This document shows positions 18,080-27,436 of a DNA stretch of 64,000 nucleotides, in pieces. The position numbers were made by a program, and so were the translations under genes. The notes under the pieces were generated by a model. That model was not told where the DNA came from. It searched no databases and was given only the letters and a program-made list of their open reading frames with translations. Numbering within the stretch: position 1 is the stretch's first letter; each line of letters opens with the position of its first letter. Source of the DNA: Mycolicibacterium parafortuitum (GTDB lineage: Bacteria; Actinomycetota; Actinomycetes; Mycobacteriales; Mycobacteriaceae); the NCBI RefSeq assembly GCF_010725485.1, contig NZ_AP022598.1:3410001-3474000 (forward strand), in the 5' to 3' direction.

Positions 18080-19191
18080 ACTCGGTCCACCGCGAGGCCA
18101 TTCGCGATGCTCGTTCCGTGGTGGTCAAGATCGGCACCACCGCGCTCACCACCCCGGCCGGGGTGTTCGACACCGGCAGGCTGCAGCATCTCGCCGACGC
18201 CATCGAGGCCCGGATGAAATCGGGCTCCGATGTGGTGATCGTGTCCTCGGGTGCGATCGCCGCGGGCATCGAGCCGCTCGGGCTGACCAAGCGACCCACC
18301 GATCTGGCCACCAAACAGGCGGCGGCCAGCGTCGGGCAGGTCGCCCTGGTGAACTCGTGGAGCGCTGCGTTCGGCCGATACGACCGCACCGTGGGCCAGG
18401 TGCTGCTCACCGCTCACGACATCTCGATGCGGGTGCAGCACACCAACGCCCAGCGCACCCTGGACCGGTTGCGTGCGCTGCACGCCGTGGCGATCGTCAA
18501 CGAGAACGACACCGTCGCCACCAACGAGATCAGATTCGGTGACAACGACCGACTTTCGGCGCTGGTGGCCCATCTGGTCGGTGCGGATGCGCTGATTTTG
18601 CTCAGCGACATCGACGGTCTCTACGACGGAGACCCGCGCAAGGCGTCGGAGGACAATCCGGCGCGGTTCATCCCCGAGGTCGCGGGCCCCGACGACCTGG
18701 AAGGTGTCACCGCGGGCCGGGGAAGCAATCTGGGCACCGGCGGGATGGTCTCCAAACTGTCCTCGGCGCTGCTGGCGGCCGACGCCGGCGTCCCGGTGCT
18801 GCTGGCGGCCGCCTCCGACGCGGCAGCCGCACTGGAAACCGCCTCTGTCGGAACGGTGTTCGCACCCCGCAAGGAGCGGATGTCGGCACGACGGTTCTGG
18901 GTGCGTTACGCCGCAGAGTCCTCCGGGGCCCTCACCCTCGACGCCGGTGCGGTGAAAGCGGTGGTGCAGCAACGGCGTTCGCTGCTTCCGGCAGGCATCA
19001 CAGCGTTGTCGGGTCGTTTCTACGGCGGCGATGTGGTCGAGTTGCGCGACCAGGACGCCACCATGGTGGCCCGCGGCGTGGTCGCCTACGACGCCGCCGA
19101 GCTGGCCACCATGCTCGGCCGGTCCACCGCCGATCTGCCCGCCGAGATGCGCCGCCCCGCCGTGCACGCCGACGACCTCGTCGCGGTCTGA
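18076..19191 (+). CDS. proB: Glutamate 5-kinase with PUA domain
   Basis: This enzyme phosphorylates glutamate in the first step of proline synthesis. The 371-residue protein has the amino-acid-kinase fold ([11 protein letters not shown] near the start; [29 protein letters not shown]) over ~260 residues. A C-terminal PUA domain ([14 protein letters not shown], [11 protein letters not shown]) is typical of full-length ProB. The GTG start shares GTGA with the obg stop. The partner proA is 7 kb downstream. Confidence 0.96.
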   Translation: MNSVHREAIRDARSVVVKIGTTALTTPAGVFDTGRLQHLADAIEARMKSGSDVVIVSSGAIAAGIEPLGLTKRPTDLATKQAAASVGQVALVNSWSAAFGRYDRTVGQVLLTAHDISMRVQHTNAQRTLDRLRALHAVAIVNENDTVATNEIRFGDNDRLSALVAHLVGADALILLSDIDGLYDGDPRKASEDNPARFIPEVAGPDDLEGVTAGRGSNLGTGGMVSKLSSALLAADAGVPVLLAAASDAAAALETASVGTVFAPRKERMSARRFWVRYAAESSGALTLDAGAVKAVVQQRRSLLPAGITALSGRFYGGDVVELRDQDATMVARGVVAYDAAELATMLGRSTADLPAEMRRPAVHADDLVAV

Positions 19192-19201
19192 CGGTCAGCG
19201 G

Positions 19202-19834
19202 TCAGAGGCCGGCCTTCAGATACAGCGCACCCCATACCAATTCGGTCAGGACCCCGGCCAACTCGGCGTCGAACGATGTGGGCTTTGACGGCAGGTTCTG
19301 CTGGCAGGTGCGTTCGACCATCAACACCAGCGCCTGGGCGGTCGTGTCCGGGGGTAGCTGCGGGCGGATCGCCCCGGCCTTCTGCCCGGCGACGATCACC
19401 GCCCTGAATCCATCGCTGACCTCGGCGAGCAGTGACCGGTAGGTGTCGCCGACCGCGGTGTCATACGGCGCCATCTCGTTGAGCGCCACCAGCACGGGCT
19501 GATGGGTCCGGTAGGCGGCGATGATCGCCGTCATCGCGGAGTGCACATCGGCGGGGTCGAGCCGGTCGGCGACCGACCACCAACGCTGGGCGGCCGCGGT
19601 GAGATCGACGAAGACCTGGGTGGCCAGCCGGCGCAGCAGATGACCCTTGTCCTCGAAGTAGATGTAGAAGCTCGCCCGCGAGATCCCCGCCTCGGTGGCC
19701 AGCCGGTCGACGCTGAGCTCGGTGATGCTCGCGCCGTCGGCCATCAGCCGGTCGGTGGCCTCGAGCAGGCTGCGTTCGATCTGCTCGCGCCGCTCCTGCC
19801 GACTGGCCTGCGGTTTTCTGGTGACCGAGGGCAT
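19202..19834 (-). CDS. TetR family regulator, divergent from a cytochrome P450
   Basis: The 210-residue protein has an N-terminal helix-turn-helix (ELSVDRLATEAGISRASFYIYFEDKGHLLRRLATQ, residues ~38-72) and a variable ligand-binding C-terminal domain. It faces the P450 gene across 67 bp holding a perfect palindrome, so it probably represses the P450 and possibly itself. A TAGGCT -10 ends 6 nt before its ATG, predicting a leaderless transcript. The TetR/P450 pair looks inserted into the conserved proB-nadE order; I do not recall it in M. tuberculosis at this point. Confidence 0.9.
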   Translation of the reverse strand: MPSVTRKPQASRQERREQIERSLLEATDRLMADGASITELSVDRLATEAGISRASFYIYFEDKGHLLRRLATQVFVDLTAAAQRWWSVADRLDPADVHSAMTAIIAAYRTHQPVLVALNEMAPYDTAVGDTYRSLLAEVSDGFRAVIVAGQKAGAIRPQLPPDTTAQALVLMVERTCQQNLPSKPTSFDAELAGVLTELVWGALYLKAGL

Positions 19835-19840
19835 CGCCCG

Positions 19841-19846
19841 AGCCTA
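19841..19846 (-). promoter_or_regulatory. -10 element (TAGGCT, minus strand), leaderless tetR
   Basis: On the minus strand TAGGCT is followed by 6 nt (CGGGCG) and then the ATG at 19834. No ribosome-binding site is present. Confidence 0.6.
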
Positions 19847-19863
19847 ACCGAAGCCTGGCGCCA

Positions 19864-19893
19864 TTGACTAGACATACTGTCTAGTCGTATTGT
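19864..19893 (+). promoter_or_regulatory. P450 promoter with TetR operator in the spacer
   Basis: TTGACT (19864-19869), an 18-nt spacer and TATTGT (19888-19893) form the promoter. The perfect palindrome GACTAGAC-N5-GTCTAGTC (19866-19886) overlaps the -35 and fills the spacer, a classic repression site. The start codon at 19902 is 8 nt past the -10, so the mRNA would be leaderless or nearly so. Confidence 0.8.
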
Positions 19894-19901
19894 CACCGCC
19901 C

Positions 19902-21179
19902 ATGACTGTGACCACGCCCACACCCACGATCGATCCGTCGGGTCGGTCATACGACCCCGTCGATCTGTCCTCGCGGGCGTTCTGGGCCACCACCGCCGCC
20001 GACCGGGAGCGCTCGTTCGCCCAACTGCGCGCCGAGCGGCCGGTGAGCTGGCATCCGCCCGTCGAAGACGCGCTGATGCCCGACCCGGCCGACCCCGGCT
20101 TCTGGGCGGTCACCCGGCACGCCGACATCGTCGAGGTGAGCCGCAACAGCGAGGTGTTCCTGTCCGGCAAGGGGGTGCTGTTCGAGAACGTCCCCGAGGA
20201 ACTGCTCGAAGCCAGCCAGTCGTTCCTGGCCATGGATCCGCCGCGGCACACGCTGATCCGCAAGGTCGTCCACGCCGCGTTCACCCCGCGTCAGGTGCGT
20301 CGCATCGAGGACTCGATCAAGGCGAACGCCCGCGACATCGTGTCCGAGTTGCGGGCGGCGGGAAGTGGCGTCGACTTCGTCAGCCACTGCGCCAAGGAGC
20401 TGCCGGTGCGCACGCTGTCGGACATGGTCGGCATCCCCGCATCCGAGCGGCACGCGGTCGCCGACGCCGCCGACGCGCTGGTCAGCTGGGGGGACGAGGA
20501 GTACCTCGCCGGCCGGAATCCGTTGGAGGTGCTGGTCTCCAGCCAGATGTATCTGCACCAGGTGGCGCTGAGTCTGGCCGCCGAACGCCGCGAGAACCCC
20601 GGTGACGACCTGTTCAGCGCGCTGGTGCACGCCGAGGTCGAAGGAGCCCGGCTGACCGACGCGGAGATCGCGGCATTCTTCGTGCTCCTCGCGGTCGCGG
20701 GCAACGACACCACCCGCCAGACCACCAGCCACGGGATGAAGGCGCTCACCGATCACCCCGAGCAGCGCGCCTGGTTGACGGCGTCGTTCGAGGACCGGAT
20801 CGGCGTCGCGGTCGAGGAGCTGATCCGGTGGGCGAGTCCGGTGATGACCTTCCGTCGCACGGCGGCAACCGATTACGTGCTGGGTGGCGCGCAGATCGCC
20901 GCGGGGGAGAAGGTGGTGATGTTCTACTCGTCGGGCAATCAGGACACCGCCGTGTTCGACCACCCCGAACGGTTCGACCTGAGCCGGGACCCGAACCCGC
21001 ACATCGGTTTCGGTGGCGGCGGCAGGCACTTCTGCCTCGGTGCGCACGTCGCCCGCGCGCAGCTGCGCGCGATCTTCGACGAATTGCTCACCCAGATCCC
21101 CGATCTGCAGGCCGGTGAACCGTCCTATGTGGCAGGCAATTTCATCCACGCCGTGCGTCGGATGCCCGTCACCTGGTGA
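19902..21179 (+). CDS. Cytochrome P450
   Basis: The 425-residue heme monooxygenase shows the I-helix oxygen-activation motif AGNDTTRQ near residue 267, the ExxR motif in the K helix (EELIRW) and the heme loop FGGGGRHFCLG with Cys378 as axial ligand. Overall it resembles the CYP124/125/142 lipid- and sterol-oxidising families of mycobacteria, but subfamily and substrate cannot be set by eye. ATG 19902 is chosen over the TTG at 19890, which lies inside the -10. It overlaps the sirtuin gene by 11 bp, tail to tail. Confidence 0.92.
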   Translation: MTVTTPTPTIDPSGRSYDPVDLSSRAFWATTAADRERSFAQLRAERPVSWHPPVEDALMPDPADPGFWAVTRHADIVEVSRNSEVFLSGKGVLFENVPEELLEASQSFLAMDPPRHTLIRKVVHAAFTPRQVRRIEDSIKANARDIVSELRAAGSGVDFVSHCAKELPVRTLSDMVGIPASERHAVADAADALVSWGDEEYLAGRNPLEVLVSSQMYLHQVALSLAAERRENPGDDLFSALVHAEVEGARLTDAEIAAFFVLLAVAGNDTTRQTTSHGMKALTDHPEQRAWLTASFEDRIGVAVEELIRWASPVMTFRRTAATDYVLGGAQIAAGEKVVMFYSSGNQDTAVFDHPERFDLSRDPNPHIGFGGGGRHFCLGAHVARAQLRAIFDELLTQIPDLQAGEPSYVAGNFIHAVRRMPVTW

Positions 21180-22083
21180 GGCTGGCCCCGGCCGTGGGCA
21201 GCTCGTCGGCGAGCAGCGCCAACATCGGCGAGCAACCGTTGTCGATCTTCACCGTCGCGAGTTCGTCGCCGCGGGTCCGGCCACGGTTGATGATCGCGAC
21301 CGGGAGCCCGGCCGCGACCGCGTGCCGCACGAACCGGTATCCCGAGTACACGGTCAACGACGATCCGGCGACCAGCAGCGCGTCGGCGGCGTCGACGAGG
21401 GCGTAGGCGTCCTCGACGCGCTGCTTGGGCACGCTCTCGCCGAAGTAGACGATGTCGGGTTTGAGCATGCCGCCGCAGCGCGGGCAGTCCACGATCCGGA
21501 ACGACGACGTATCGGCGACGACCGCGTCGGCGTCCGGGGCCACCGCGATGCCGCCCAGCGCCGCGGCGCGGTCGGCGAAACCGGGGTTGGCCGCCTCCAG
21601 CATCTCGGCCAGCAGGGTGCGCGGCATGGTGTGCCCGCAGTCGAGGCAGATCACCTGGGCATAGGTGCCGTGCAGATTGACCACGACCTCGCTGCCGGCT
21701 TTGGTGTGCAACAGATCGACGTTCTGGGTGATCACCCCGGTCACCACACCGGCGCGCTCGAGAGCGGCAAGTGCGCGGTGCCCCGCGTTGGGCAGCGTCT
21801 GGTCCATGTGCCGCCAGCCGAGATGGTTGCGCGCCCAGTAGCGTTGCCGGAACGCCGGATCCGAGGTGAACTGCCGGATGGTCATCGGGTTGCTCGGCGG
21901 GGAGTCCGGCCCACGGTAGTCGGGAATCCCGGAGTCGGTGGACATGCCCGCACCGGTGAGCACCGCGATGCGCCGCCCCTGCAACAGCGAGACGAGTTCG
22001 GGTGCTTCCACGTAGTCGAATGTAGGCCACGGCCGCGGCGCGGCGGAGACGCGCTGGTCAGCGGTACCGGAGGGGGCATGCAT
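21169..22083 (-). CDS. Sir2-family NAD-dependent deacylase
   Basis: The 304-residue protein has the sirtuin NAD motif GAGMSTDSGIPDYRG, TQNVDLLH, the catalytic histidine in NLHGTYAQ, and a four-cysteine zinc site (CLDC and CPRC). The STxSGIPDYR form resembles class II (SIRT4-like) sirtuins, which can have deacylase or ADP-ribosyltransferase activity. It consumes NAD and sits divergent to nadE. The start at 22083 fits the gap to nadE; a longer open frame would run through nadE and is unlikely. Confidence 0.88.
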   Translation of the reverse strand: MHAPSGTADQRVSAAPRPWPTFDYVEAPELVSLLQGRRIAVLTGAGMSTDSGIPDYRGPDSPPSNPMTIRQFTSDPAFRQRYWARNHLGWRHMDQTLPNAGHRALAALERAGVVTGVITQNVDLLHTKAGSEVVVNLHGTYAQVICLDCGHTMPRTLLAEMLEAANPGFADRAAALGGIAVAPDADAVVADTSSFRIVDCPRCGGMLKPDIVYFGESVPKQRVEDAYALVDAADALLVAGSSLTVYSGYRFVRHAVAAGLPVAIINRGRTRGDELATVKIDNGCSPMLALLADELPTAGASLTR

Positions 22084-22113
22084 ACCCGCGGCGGGTTCGG
22101 GCAACAATGAGGC

Positions 22114-24156
22114 ATGGATTTCTATTCGGCCTACCGGCACGGATTCGTGCGGGTCGCCGCGTGCACCCATCACACCGCCCTCGCCGATCCCGCCGCGAAC
22201 GCCGCGACGGTGCTGGCGATGGCCCGCGAATGCGACGACGACAACGTCGCGCTCGCGGTCTTCCCTGAGCTCACGCTGTCCGGCTATTCGATCGAGGACA
22301 TCGTGATGCAGGACGCCCTGCTCGAAGCCGTGCACGAGGCGATACTCGAGGTGGCCGCCGGATCCGCCGACCTGCTGCCGGTGCTGGTGGTCGGCGCGCC
22401 GCTGCGCTATCGCAACCGGATCTACAACACCGCCGTCGTGATCCACCGCGGCCGGGTGCTCGGGGTGGTGCCGAAGTCCTACCTGCCGACCTACCGCGAG
22501 TTCTACGAGAAGCGTCAGATCGCCGCGGGTGACGAGGAGCGCGGCGAGATCCGGCTCGGTGACGGCACCGTGCCGTTCGGGCCCGACCTGCTGTTCACCG
22601 CCGTCGACGTGCCGGCGTTCGTGCTGCACGTGGAGATCTGCGAGGACATGTTCGTCCCGGTGCCGCCCAGCGCCGAGGCCGCGTTGGCCGGTGCCACGGT
22701 GCTGGCGAATCTGTCCGGAAGTCCGATCACCATCGGTCGCGCCGAGGACCGCGCTCTGCTGGCGCGCTCGGCGTCGTCACGCTGCCTGGCCGCCTACGTC
22801 TACGCCGCCGCCGGCGAGGGGGAGTCGACGACCGATCTGGCCTGGGACGGGCAGACCATGATCTGGGAGAACGGGGTGTGTCTGGCGCAGTCCGAGCGCT
22901 TCCCGAAGGGGCCGCGGCGCTCGACCGCGGACGTCGACGTCGAGCTGCTGCGCAACGAACGGGTGCGGATGGGCACCTTCGACGACAACCGCCGTCACCA
23001 CCTGATCGACGAGGACTCGTTCCGCCGCATCGAGTTCCGGCTCGACCCGCCCGACGGCGACATCGGGCTGCTTCGCGAGGTCGAGCGCTTCCCGTTCGTG
23101 CCCGCCGACGAAGCCCGGCTGGAACAGGATTGCTTCGAGGCCTACAACATCCAGGTCTCGGGGCTCGAACAGCGGCTGCGCGCGCTGCACTACCCGAAGA
23201 TCGTCCTCGGCCTGTCCGGCGGCCTGGATTCCACGCACGCGCTGATCGTCGCGGCGAAGGCGATGGACCGCGAAGAGCGGCCCCGCAGCGACATTCTCGC
23301 GTTCACCATGCCCGGTTTCGCCACCGGCGACCGCACCAGGAACAACGCGACCCGGCTGGCCGAAGCGCTCGGTGTGACGTTCGAGACCATCGACATCACG
23401 GCCACTGCCGAGCTGATGCTCACCGAGATGGACCACCCGTTCTCCCGCGGTGAGAAGGTCTACGACGTCACCTTCGAGAACGTGCAGGCCGGTCTGCGCA
23501 CCGACTATCTGTTCCGGCTGGCCAACCAGCGCGGTGGGATCGTGCTCGGCACCGGCGATCTGTCGGAGCTGGCGCTGGGCTGGTCCACCTACGGGGTGGG
23601 CGACCAGATGTCGCACTACAACGTCAACGGCGGGGTGCCGAAGACGTTGATCCAGCACCTGATCCGCTGGGTGATCTCCTCGAACCAGTTCGACGACACG
23701 GTCAACGACGTGTTGCAGTCGGTGCTGGACACCGAGATCAGCCCCGAGCTCGTTCCGGCCGGGGAGGACGAGGAGATCCAGAGCAGCGAGGGCAAGGTCG
23801 GGCCCTATGTGCTGCAAGACTTCTCACTGTTCCAGGTGCTGCGCTACGGATTCCGGCCGTCGAAGGTGGCGTTTCTGGCCTGGCATGCGTGGAGCGACGC
23901 CGACCGCGGTGACTGGCCCGTCGGCGTCCCGCAGGAGAAGCGGCCGAGCTACTCGCTCAACGAGATCCGGCACTGGCTGCAGGTGTTCGCGCAGCGGTTC
24001 TACTCGTTCAGCCAGTTCAAACGATCGGCACTGCCCAACGGCCCCAAGGTGTCCGCCGGCGGTTCGCTGTCGCCGCGCGGGGACTGGCGGGCACCGTCGG
24101 ACATGTCGGCGCGCATCTGGCTCGAGGAGATCGAACGCACCGTGCCTATCGAATAG
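22114..24156 (+). CDS. nadE: Glutamine-dependent NAD+ synthetase
   Basis: This enzyme makes NAD+ from nicotinate adenine dinucleotide using glutamine nitrogen. The 680-residue two-domain protein has an N-terminal nitrilase-type glutaminase with the triad Glu52 ([10 protein letters not shown]), Lys121 (VPKSYLP) and Cys176 (EICEDMF). The synthetase domain has the ATP P-loop [12 protein letters not shown] near residue 368. Triad numbering matches my memory of the M. tuberculosis enzyme. It overlaps the following minus-strand gene by 11 bp, tail to tail. Confidence 0.97.
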   Translation: MDFYSAYRHGFVRVAACTHHTALADPAANAATVLAMARECDDDNVALAVFPELTLSGYSIEDIVMQDALLEAVHEAILEVAAGSADLLPVLVVGAPLRYRNRIYNTAVVIHRGRVLGVVPKSYLPTYREFYEKRQIAAGDEERGEIRLGDGTVPFGPDLLFTAVDVPAFVLHVEICEDMFVPVPPSAEAALAGATVLANLSGSPITIGRAEDRALLARSASSRCLAAYVYAAAGEGESTTDLAWDGQTMIWENGVCLAQSERFPKGPRRSTADVDVELLRNERVRMGTFDDNRRHHLIDEDSFRRIEFRLDPPDGDIGLLREVERFPFVPADEARLEQDCFEAYNIQVSGLEQRLRALHYPKIVLGLSGGLDSTHALIVAAKAMDREERPRSDILAFTMPGFATGDRTRNNATRLAEALGVTFETIDITATAELMLTEMDHPFSRGEKVYDVTFENVQAGLRTDYLFRLANQRGGIVLGTGDLSELALGWSTYGVGDQMSHYNVNGGVPKTLIQHLIRWVISSNQFDDTVNDVLQSVLDTEISPELVPAGEDEEIQSSEGKVGPYVLQDFSLFQVLRYGFRPSKVAFLAWHAWSDADRGDWPVGVPQEKRPSYSLNEIRHWLQVFAQRFYSFSQFKRSALPNGPKVSAGGSLSPRGDWRAPSDMSARIWLEEIERTVPIE

Positions 24157-24763
24157 TGGTGCCGATCCGCGGCACGAATCGGCCTACGGTGGCGAGATAT
24201 TCGCGGTAGGCCGCACCGTGGACATTGCGCAGGTATGGTTCCTCGACGGCGCGTACCTGCAGCTCGATCGCGGCGAGCAACAGCGTGAACCCGAGGATTG
24301 CGACGATATTCGGCGTCACCAGCATGATGCCGAACGCGAAGACCAGCATTGCGGTGAAGATCGGGTTGCGTACCACCGCGAACACGCCGCGGTGCACCAG
24401 CGTCGTGGACTCGCTGTGGTCGACGCCGATGCGCCACGAGTCGCCCATGTCGATCTGGGCGTAGACGGTCGCCGCGATCCCGGCGAACGCGATCGCGATT
24501 CCGGCCGTCGGCACCCAGTTCGGAACCGGCAGTGGTTCGACCAGTGCGGCCCACTGCAGCGAGGGTGCCGCCACGCCGACGACGATCGCGGCGACGAACC
24601 CGACGCCGGCGAACCATTCGATCGACAAGGGCCGTCCGCTGATGCCCTTGAATCCGGTGGACCCGGTCCTGCGGTGGTGTAGCCAACTGCGCCAACCGAA
24701 TCCGATCGCTCCGAACACGACGAACAACGCGATCGCGACGACGGCGGAGGTGGAGGGGGTCAT
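24146..24763 (-). CDS. Isoprenylcysteine carboxyl methyltransferase-like membrane protein
   Basis: The 205-residue protein has about four to five hydrophobic helices and, near the C-terminus, the ICMT/PEMT-type signature: VVRNPIFTAMLVF followed by EEPYLRNVHGAAYREYLATVGRFVP. Members methylate membrane-associated substrates using S-adenosylmethionine; this one's substrate is unknown. Its ATG overlaps the arsR stop (TGATG), so it is expressed with a metal-sensor-like regulator, which suggests a metal-stress role (inference). Confidence 0.78.
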   Translation of the reverse strand: MTPSTSAVVAIALFVVFGAIGFGWRSWLHHRRTGSTGFKGISGRPLSIEWFAGVGFVAAIVVGVAAPSLQWAALVEPLPVPNWVPTAGIAIAFAGIAATVYAQIDMGDSWRIGVDHSESTTLVHRGVFAVVRNPIFTAMLVFAFGIMLVTPNIVAILGFTLLLAAIELQVRAVEEPYLRNVHGAAYREYLATVGRFVPRIGTTIR

Positions 24764-25092
24764 CAGCAGCACGCCTTGTCGTCGGCGGCAGGGCAGCACG
24801 CCGGGTCCACGTCGAGCACCAGGCCGACGAGGTCGGCGAGCGCATGGGCGATGCGGGGATCGGCGAGTTCGTAGCGGCTGCGCCTGCCCTCCGGGCTGAC
24901 GGCGACCAGCCCGCACCCCCGCAGGCAGGCCAGGTGGTTGGACAGGATCTGGCGCGAGACCCCGATTCGGTCGGCCAGCTCGGACGGATAGCCCGGCCCG
25001 TCCCGAAGGATCAGCAGGATCTCCGCACGGGTCGGGTCGGACAGGGCGGATCCGAATCGGGCAAGCGCGTCACGGCCGATGACTGTCTTCAT
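24763..25092 (-). CDS. ArsR/SmtB-family metal-sensing repressor, CmtR-like
   Basis: The 109-residue winged-helix protein has the recognition helix region VSRQILSNHLACLRGCGLV. Cys56 and Cys60 (CLRGC) plus Cys99/Cys100 in DVDPACC correspond to Cys57, Cys61 and Cys102 that bind Cd/Pb in M. tuberculosis CmtR. Two more cysteines end the protein. A Cd/Pb-type sensor is likely. It probably controls itself and the methyltransferase-like gene downstream through the palindromes just upstream of its start. Confidence 0.88.
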   Translation of the reverse strand: MKTVIGRDALARFGSALSDPTRAEILLILRDGPGYPSELADRIGVSRQILSNHLACLRGCGLVAVSPEGRRSRYELADPRIAHALADLVGLVLDVDPACCPAADDKACC

Positions 25093-25102
25093 GAGCAGAA
25101 CG

Positions 25103-25143
25103 ATACATCGAGTTCTGTATTCAGAAAATGCTGAACTATTCAG
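25103..25143 (-). promoter_or_regulatory. Overlapping palindromes upstream of arsR
   Basis: Three dyads occur in 41 bp: ATACA-N8-TGTAT (25103-25120), TTCTG-TATT-CAGAA (25113-25126) and CTGAA-CTA-TTCAG (25131-25143). This AT-rich cluster starts 10 bp upstream of the arsR start and is the natural operator for the encoded repressor. Confidence 0.6.
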
Positions 25144-25205
25144 GTTGGGTCGTCGACGCGTGGATCCGGGTGCACCCAGGACGGCGAACGCCGCTCCTTG
25201 ACGGA

Positions 25206-26066
25206 TCAGGACGCGTCCAGCACGTCCTCGACAGCCTCACTGGAAGGGGCACAGTCGCCGGCACCGTGCACCAGCGTCGCGAGCGATCCGGCCGCGCACG
25301 CGCGCGCAAGCGCGTAGTCGAAGCCGCGGGTCCAGTGTGCGGCCAGCACTCCGGCGAACACGTCGCCGGCGCCGGTGGTGTCCACCGCCTCGACGGCCGG
25401 CGCCGGATAGTCGGTCTGCTTCTCGCCCAGGTGGCGGGCGCCTCGGGCACCGCGCGTGATCACCAGATGGTCGACCAGCGCACGCTCACCGTCGACCCAC
25501 GCCTCGGACTCGGTCTCGTTGACCACGACCACGTCGACGACGGTCGCCAGCGCGCTGATGTCCGGCGGGGTCGGGGACGCGTTGAGGATGACCGTCGCTC
25601 CCGCGGCCCGGCCGACCCGGGCCGCCACCAGGGCCGTATCGAGTGGGATCTCCAGCGACAGCAGCACCACGTCGCTGTCGGCGACGACGTCCCGTACCTC
25701 GGCAGAGTTCAGACTCAGGTGCGCGTTCGCGCCCGGGGCGACCACGATGCAGTTCTCCGCGCCGGCGTCGACCAGGATGGCCGCCGATCCGCTGGGTCCG
25801 GGCACGGTCTCGATACCGTCCAGGCCGACCGCGTTGGCCGCGAGATGCGCCCGAAGCCCGTCGGCGGCCGGATCGGTGCCCAGCGCCGCGACCAGCTGCA
25901 CGGCCGCCCCGGCGCGTGCGGCGGCGACCGCCTGGTTGCCGCCCTTGCCACCCGGCGCGGTGTCCAGCGCCGAGGCCAGGACGGTCTGCCCCGGCCGGGG
26001 CAACCGGTCCACCGTGAACGTCAGGTCGGCGTTGACACTGCCCACTACGCACACGCGCGCGCTCAT
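25206..26066 (-). CDS. rbsK: Ribokinase (PfkB family)
   Basis: The 286-residue carbohydrate kinase phosphorylates ribose at O5. It has the N-terminal substrate motif GSVNADLTF, the glycine-rich PGGKGGNQAVAAARAGA and the catalytic signature DTTGAGDVFAGVLAA with the base Asp. The location next to proA agrees with Rv2436. I chose ATG 26066, the conserved family start, over an in-frame extension running through proA's upstream region. A -10 TAGGTT ends 7 nt before it. No ribose transporter is nearby. Confidence 0.93.
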   Translation of the reverse strand: MSARVCVVGSVNADLTFTVDRLPRPGQTVLASALDTAPGGKGGNQAVAAARAGAAVQLVAALGTDPAADGLRAHLAANAVGLDGIETVPGPSGSAAILVDAGAENCIVVAPGANAHLSLNSAEVRDVVADSDVVLLSLEIPLDTALVAARVGRAAGATVILNASPTPPDISALATVVDVVVVNETESEAWVDGERALVDHLVITRGARGARHLGEKQTDYPAPAVEAVDTTGAGDVFAGVLAAHWTRGFDYALARACAAGSLATLVHGAGDCAPSSEAVEDVLDAS

Positions 26067-26073
26067 GGGTGTC

Positions 26074-26131
26074 AACCTAGCGCCGACGCAGGTCGACACG
26101 TGTCGAACGACCCAGGCAGGTTCGATACTCT
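26074..26131. promoter_or_regulatory. Divergent rbsK / proA promoters sharing a palindrome
   Basis: On the minus strand TAGGTT (26079-26074) lies 7 nt before the rbsK ATG. On the plus strand TACTCT (26126-26131) lies 6 nt before the proA ATG. Between them is the perfect 14-bp palindrome TCGACACGTGTCGA (26093-26106), covering the -35 regions of both. Both mRNAs are predicted to be leaderless. Confidence 0.65.
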
Positions 26132-26137
26132 GGCCGG

Positions 26138-27385
26138 ATGAGTGTGCATGCGCCCACCGCCCCCGACCTGCGCCAGCAGGTGCACGACGCCGCGCGGCGG
26201 GCCCGCAGCGCGGCCCGCGGATTGGCCACACTGTCCACCGACACCAAGAACCGCGCGCTGCGCGTGGCCGCCGATCATCTGCTGATGAACACCCGCACGA
26301 TCCTGGAGGCCAACGAAGCCGACCTGGACAGGGCGAGGTCCTCGGGCACCCCCGACGCGATGCTCGATCGGCTCGCGCTGAGCCCGGAGCGCGTCGAGGG
26401 GATCGCCGACGGCCTGCGTCAGGTCGCCGGACTGCCCGACCCGGTCGGCGAGGTGCTGCGCGGGCGCACGCTGCCCAACGGCCTGCAGCTGCGCCAGCAA
26501 CGCGTTCCGCTCGGCGTGGTCGGCATCGTCTACGAGGGGCGGCCCAACGTCACCGTCGACGCGTTCGGCCTGACGCTGAAATCCGGCAATGCCGTTCTGC
26601 TGCGCGGAAGTTCGTCGGCGGCGCAGTCGAACGCCGCACTCGTCGACGCGCTGCGCGCCGCGCTGGCCACCGAGTTGCTCGACGTCGACGCGGTGCAGCT
26701 GCTGCCCAGCGAGGACCGTGCCAGCGTCACGCATCTGATCCAGGCCCGCGGGCTCGTCGACGTGGTGATCCCGCGCGGCGGCGCCGGGCTGATCGACGCG
26801 GTGGTGCGCGACGCCCAGGTGCCCACCATCGAGACCGGCGTCGGCAATTGCCATGTCTACGTTCATTCGTCGGCCGATCTCGACATGGCCGAGACGATCC
26901 TGCTCAACGCCAAGACCCGCAGGCCCAGCGTGTGCAACGCCGCCGAATCGGTGCTGATCGACGCCGCGATCGCCGATATCGCGGTGCCCCGGCTCACCGG
27001 TGCGTTGCAGGATGCCGGCGTCACCGTGCACGTGGACCCGAGCGAGGAGGAGCTGCGCGCCGAGTTCCTGTCGATGGACATCGCGCTCGCCATCGTGGAC
27101 GGGCTCGACGGCGCCATCAGCCATATCAACGAGTACGGCACCGGCCACACCGAAGCCATCGTGACGACGGATCTGGCTGCCGCGCAACGGTTCACCGAAC
27201 GGGTGGACGCGGCGGCGGTGATGGTCAACGCGTCCACCGCGTTCACCGACGGAGAGCAGTTCGGTTTCGGCGCCGAGATCGGCATCTCCACCCAGAAACT
27301 GCATGCCCGCGGCCCGATGGGGCTTCCCGAACTGACATCCACCAAATGGATCGTGTGGGGCGACGGCCACACCCGTCCGGCCTGA
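26138..27385 (+). CDS. proA: Gamma-glutamyl phosphate reductase
   Basis: The enzyme reduces gamma-glutamyl phosphate to glutamate semialdehyde with NADPH, the second step of proline synthesis after ProB. The 415-residue aldehyde-dehydrogenase-like protein has catalytic Cys266 in [12 protein letters not shown], plus the [15 protein letters not shown] and [21 protein letters not shown] blocks. It is transcribed alone from the divergent promoter shared with rbsK. Confidence 0.97.
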   Translation: MSVHAPTAPDLRQQVHDAARRARSAARGLATLSTDTKNRALRVAADHLLMNTRTILEANEADLDRARSSGTPDAMLDRLALSPERVEGIADGLRQVAGLPDPVGEVLRGRTLPNGLQLRQQRVPLGVVGIVYEGRPNVTVDAFGLTLKSGNAVLLRGSSSAAQSNAALVDALRAALATELLDVDAVQLLPSEDRASVTHLIQARGLVDVVIPRGGAGLIDAVVRDAQVPTIETGVGNCHVYVHSSADLDMAETILLNAKTRRPSVCNAAESVLIDAAIADIAVPRLTGALQDAGVTVHVDPSEEELRAEFLSMDIALAIVDGLDGAISHINEYGTGHTEAIVTTDLAAAQRFTERVDAAAVMVNASTAFTDGEQFGFGAEIGISTQKLHARGPMGLPELTSTKWIVWGDGHTRPA

Positions 27386-27436
27386 AACCGCGGGCGTTGA
27401 CCCCCCGATGAGCGCTTGCGCGAAGAGGAGAAAATT

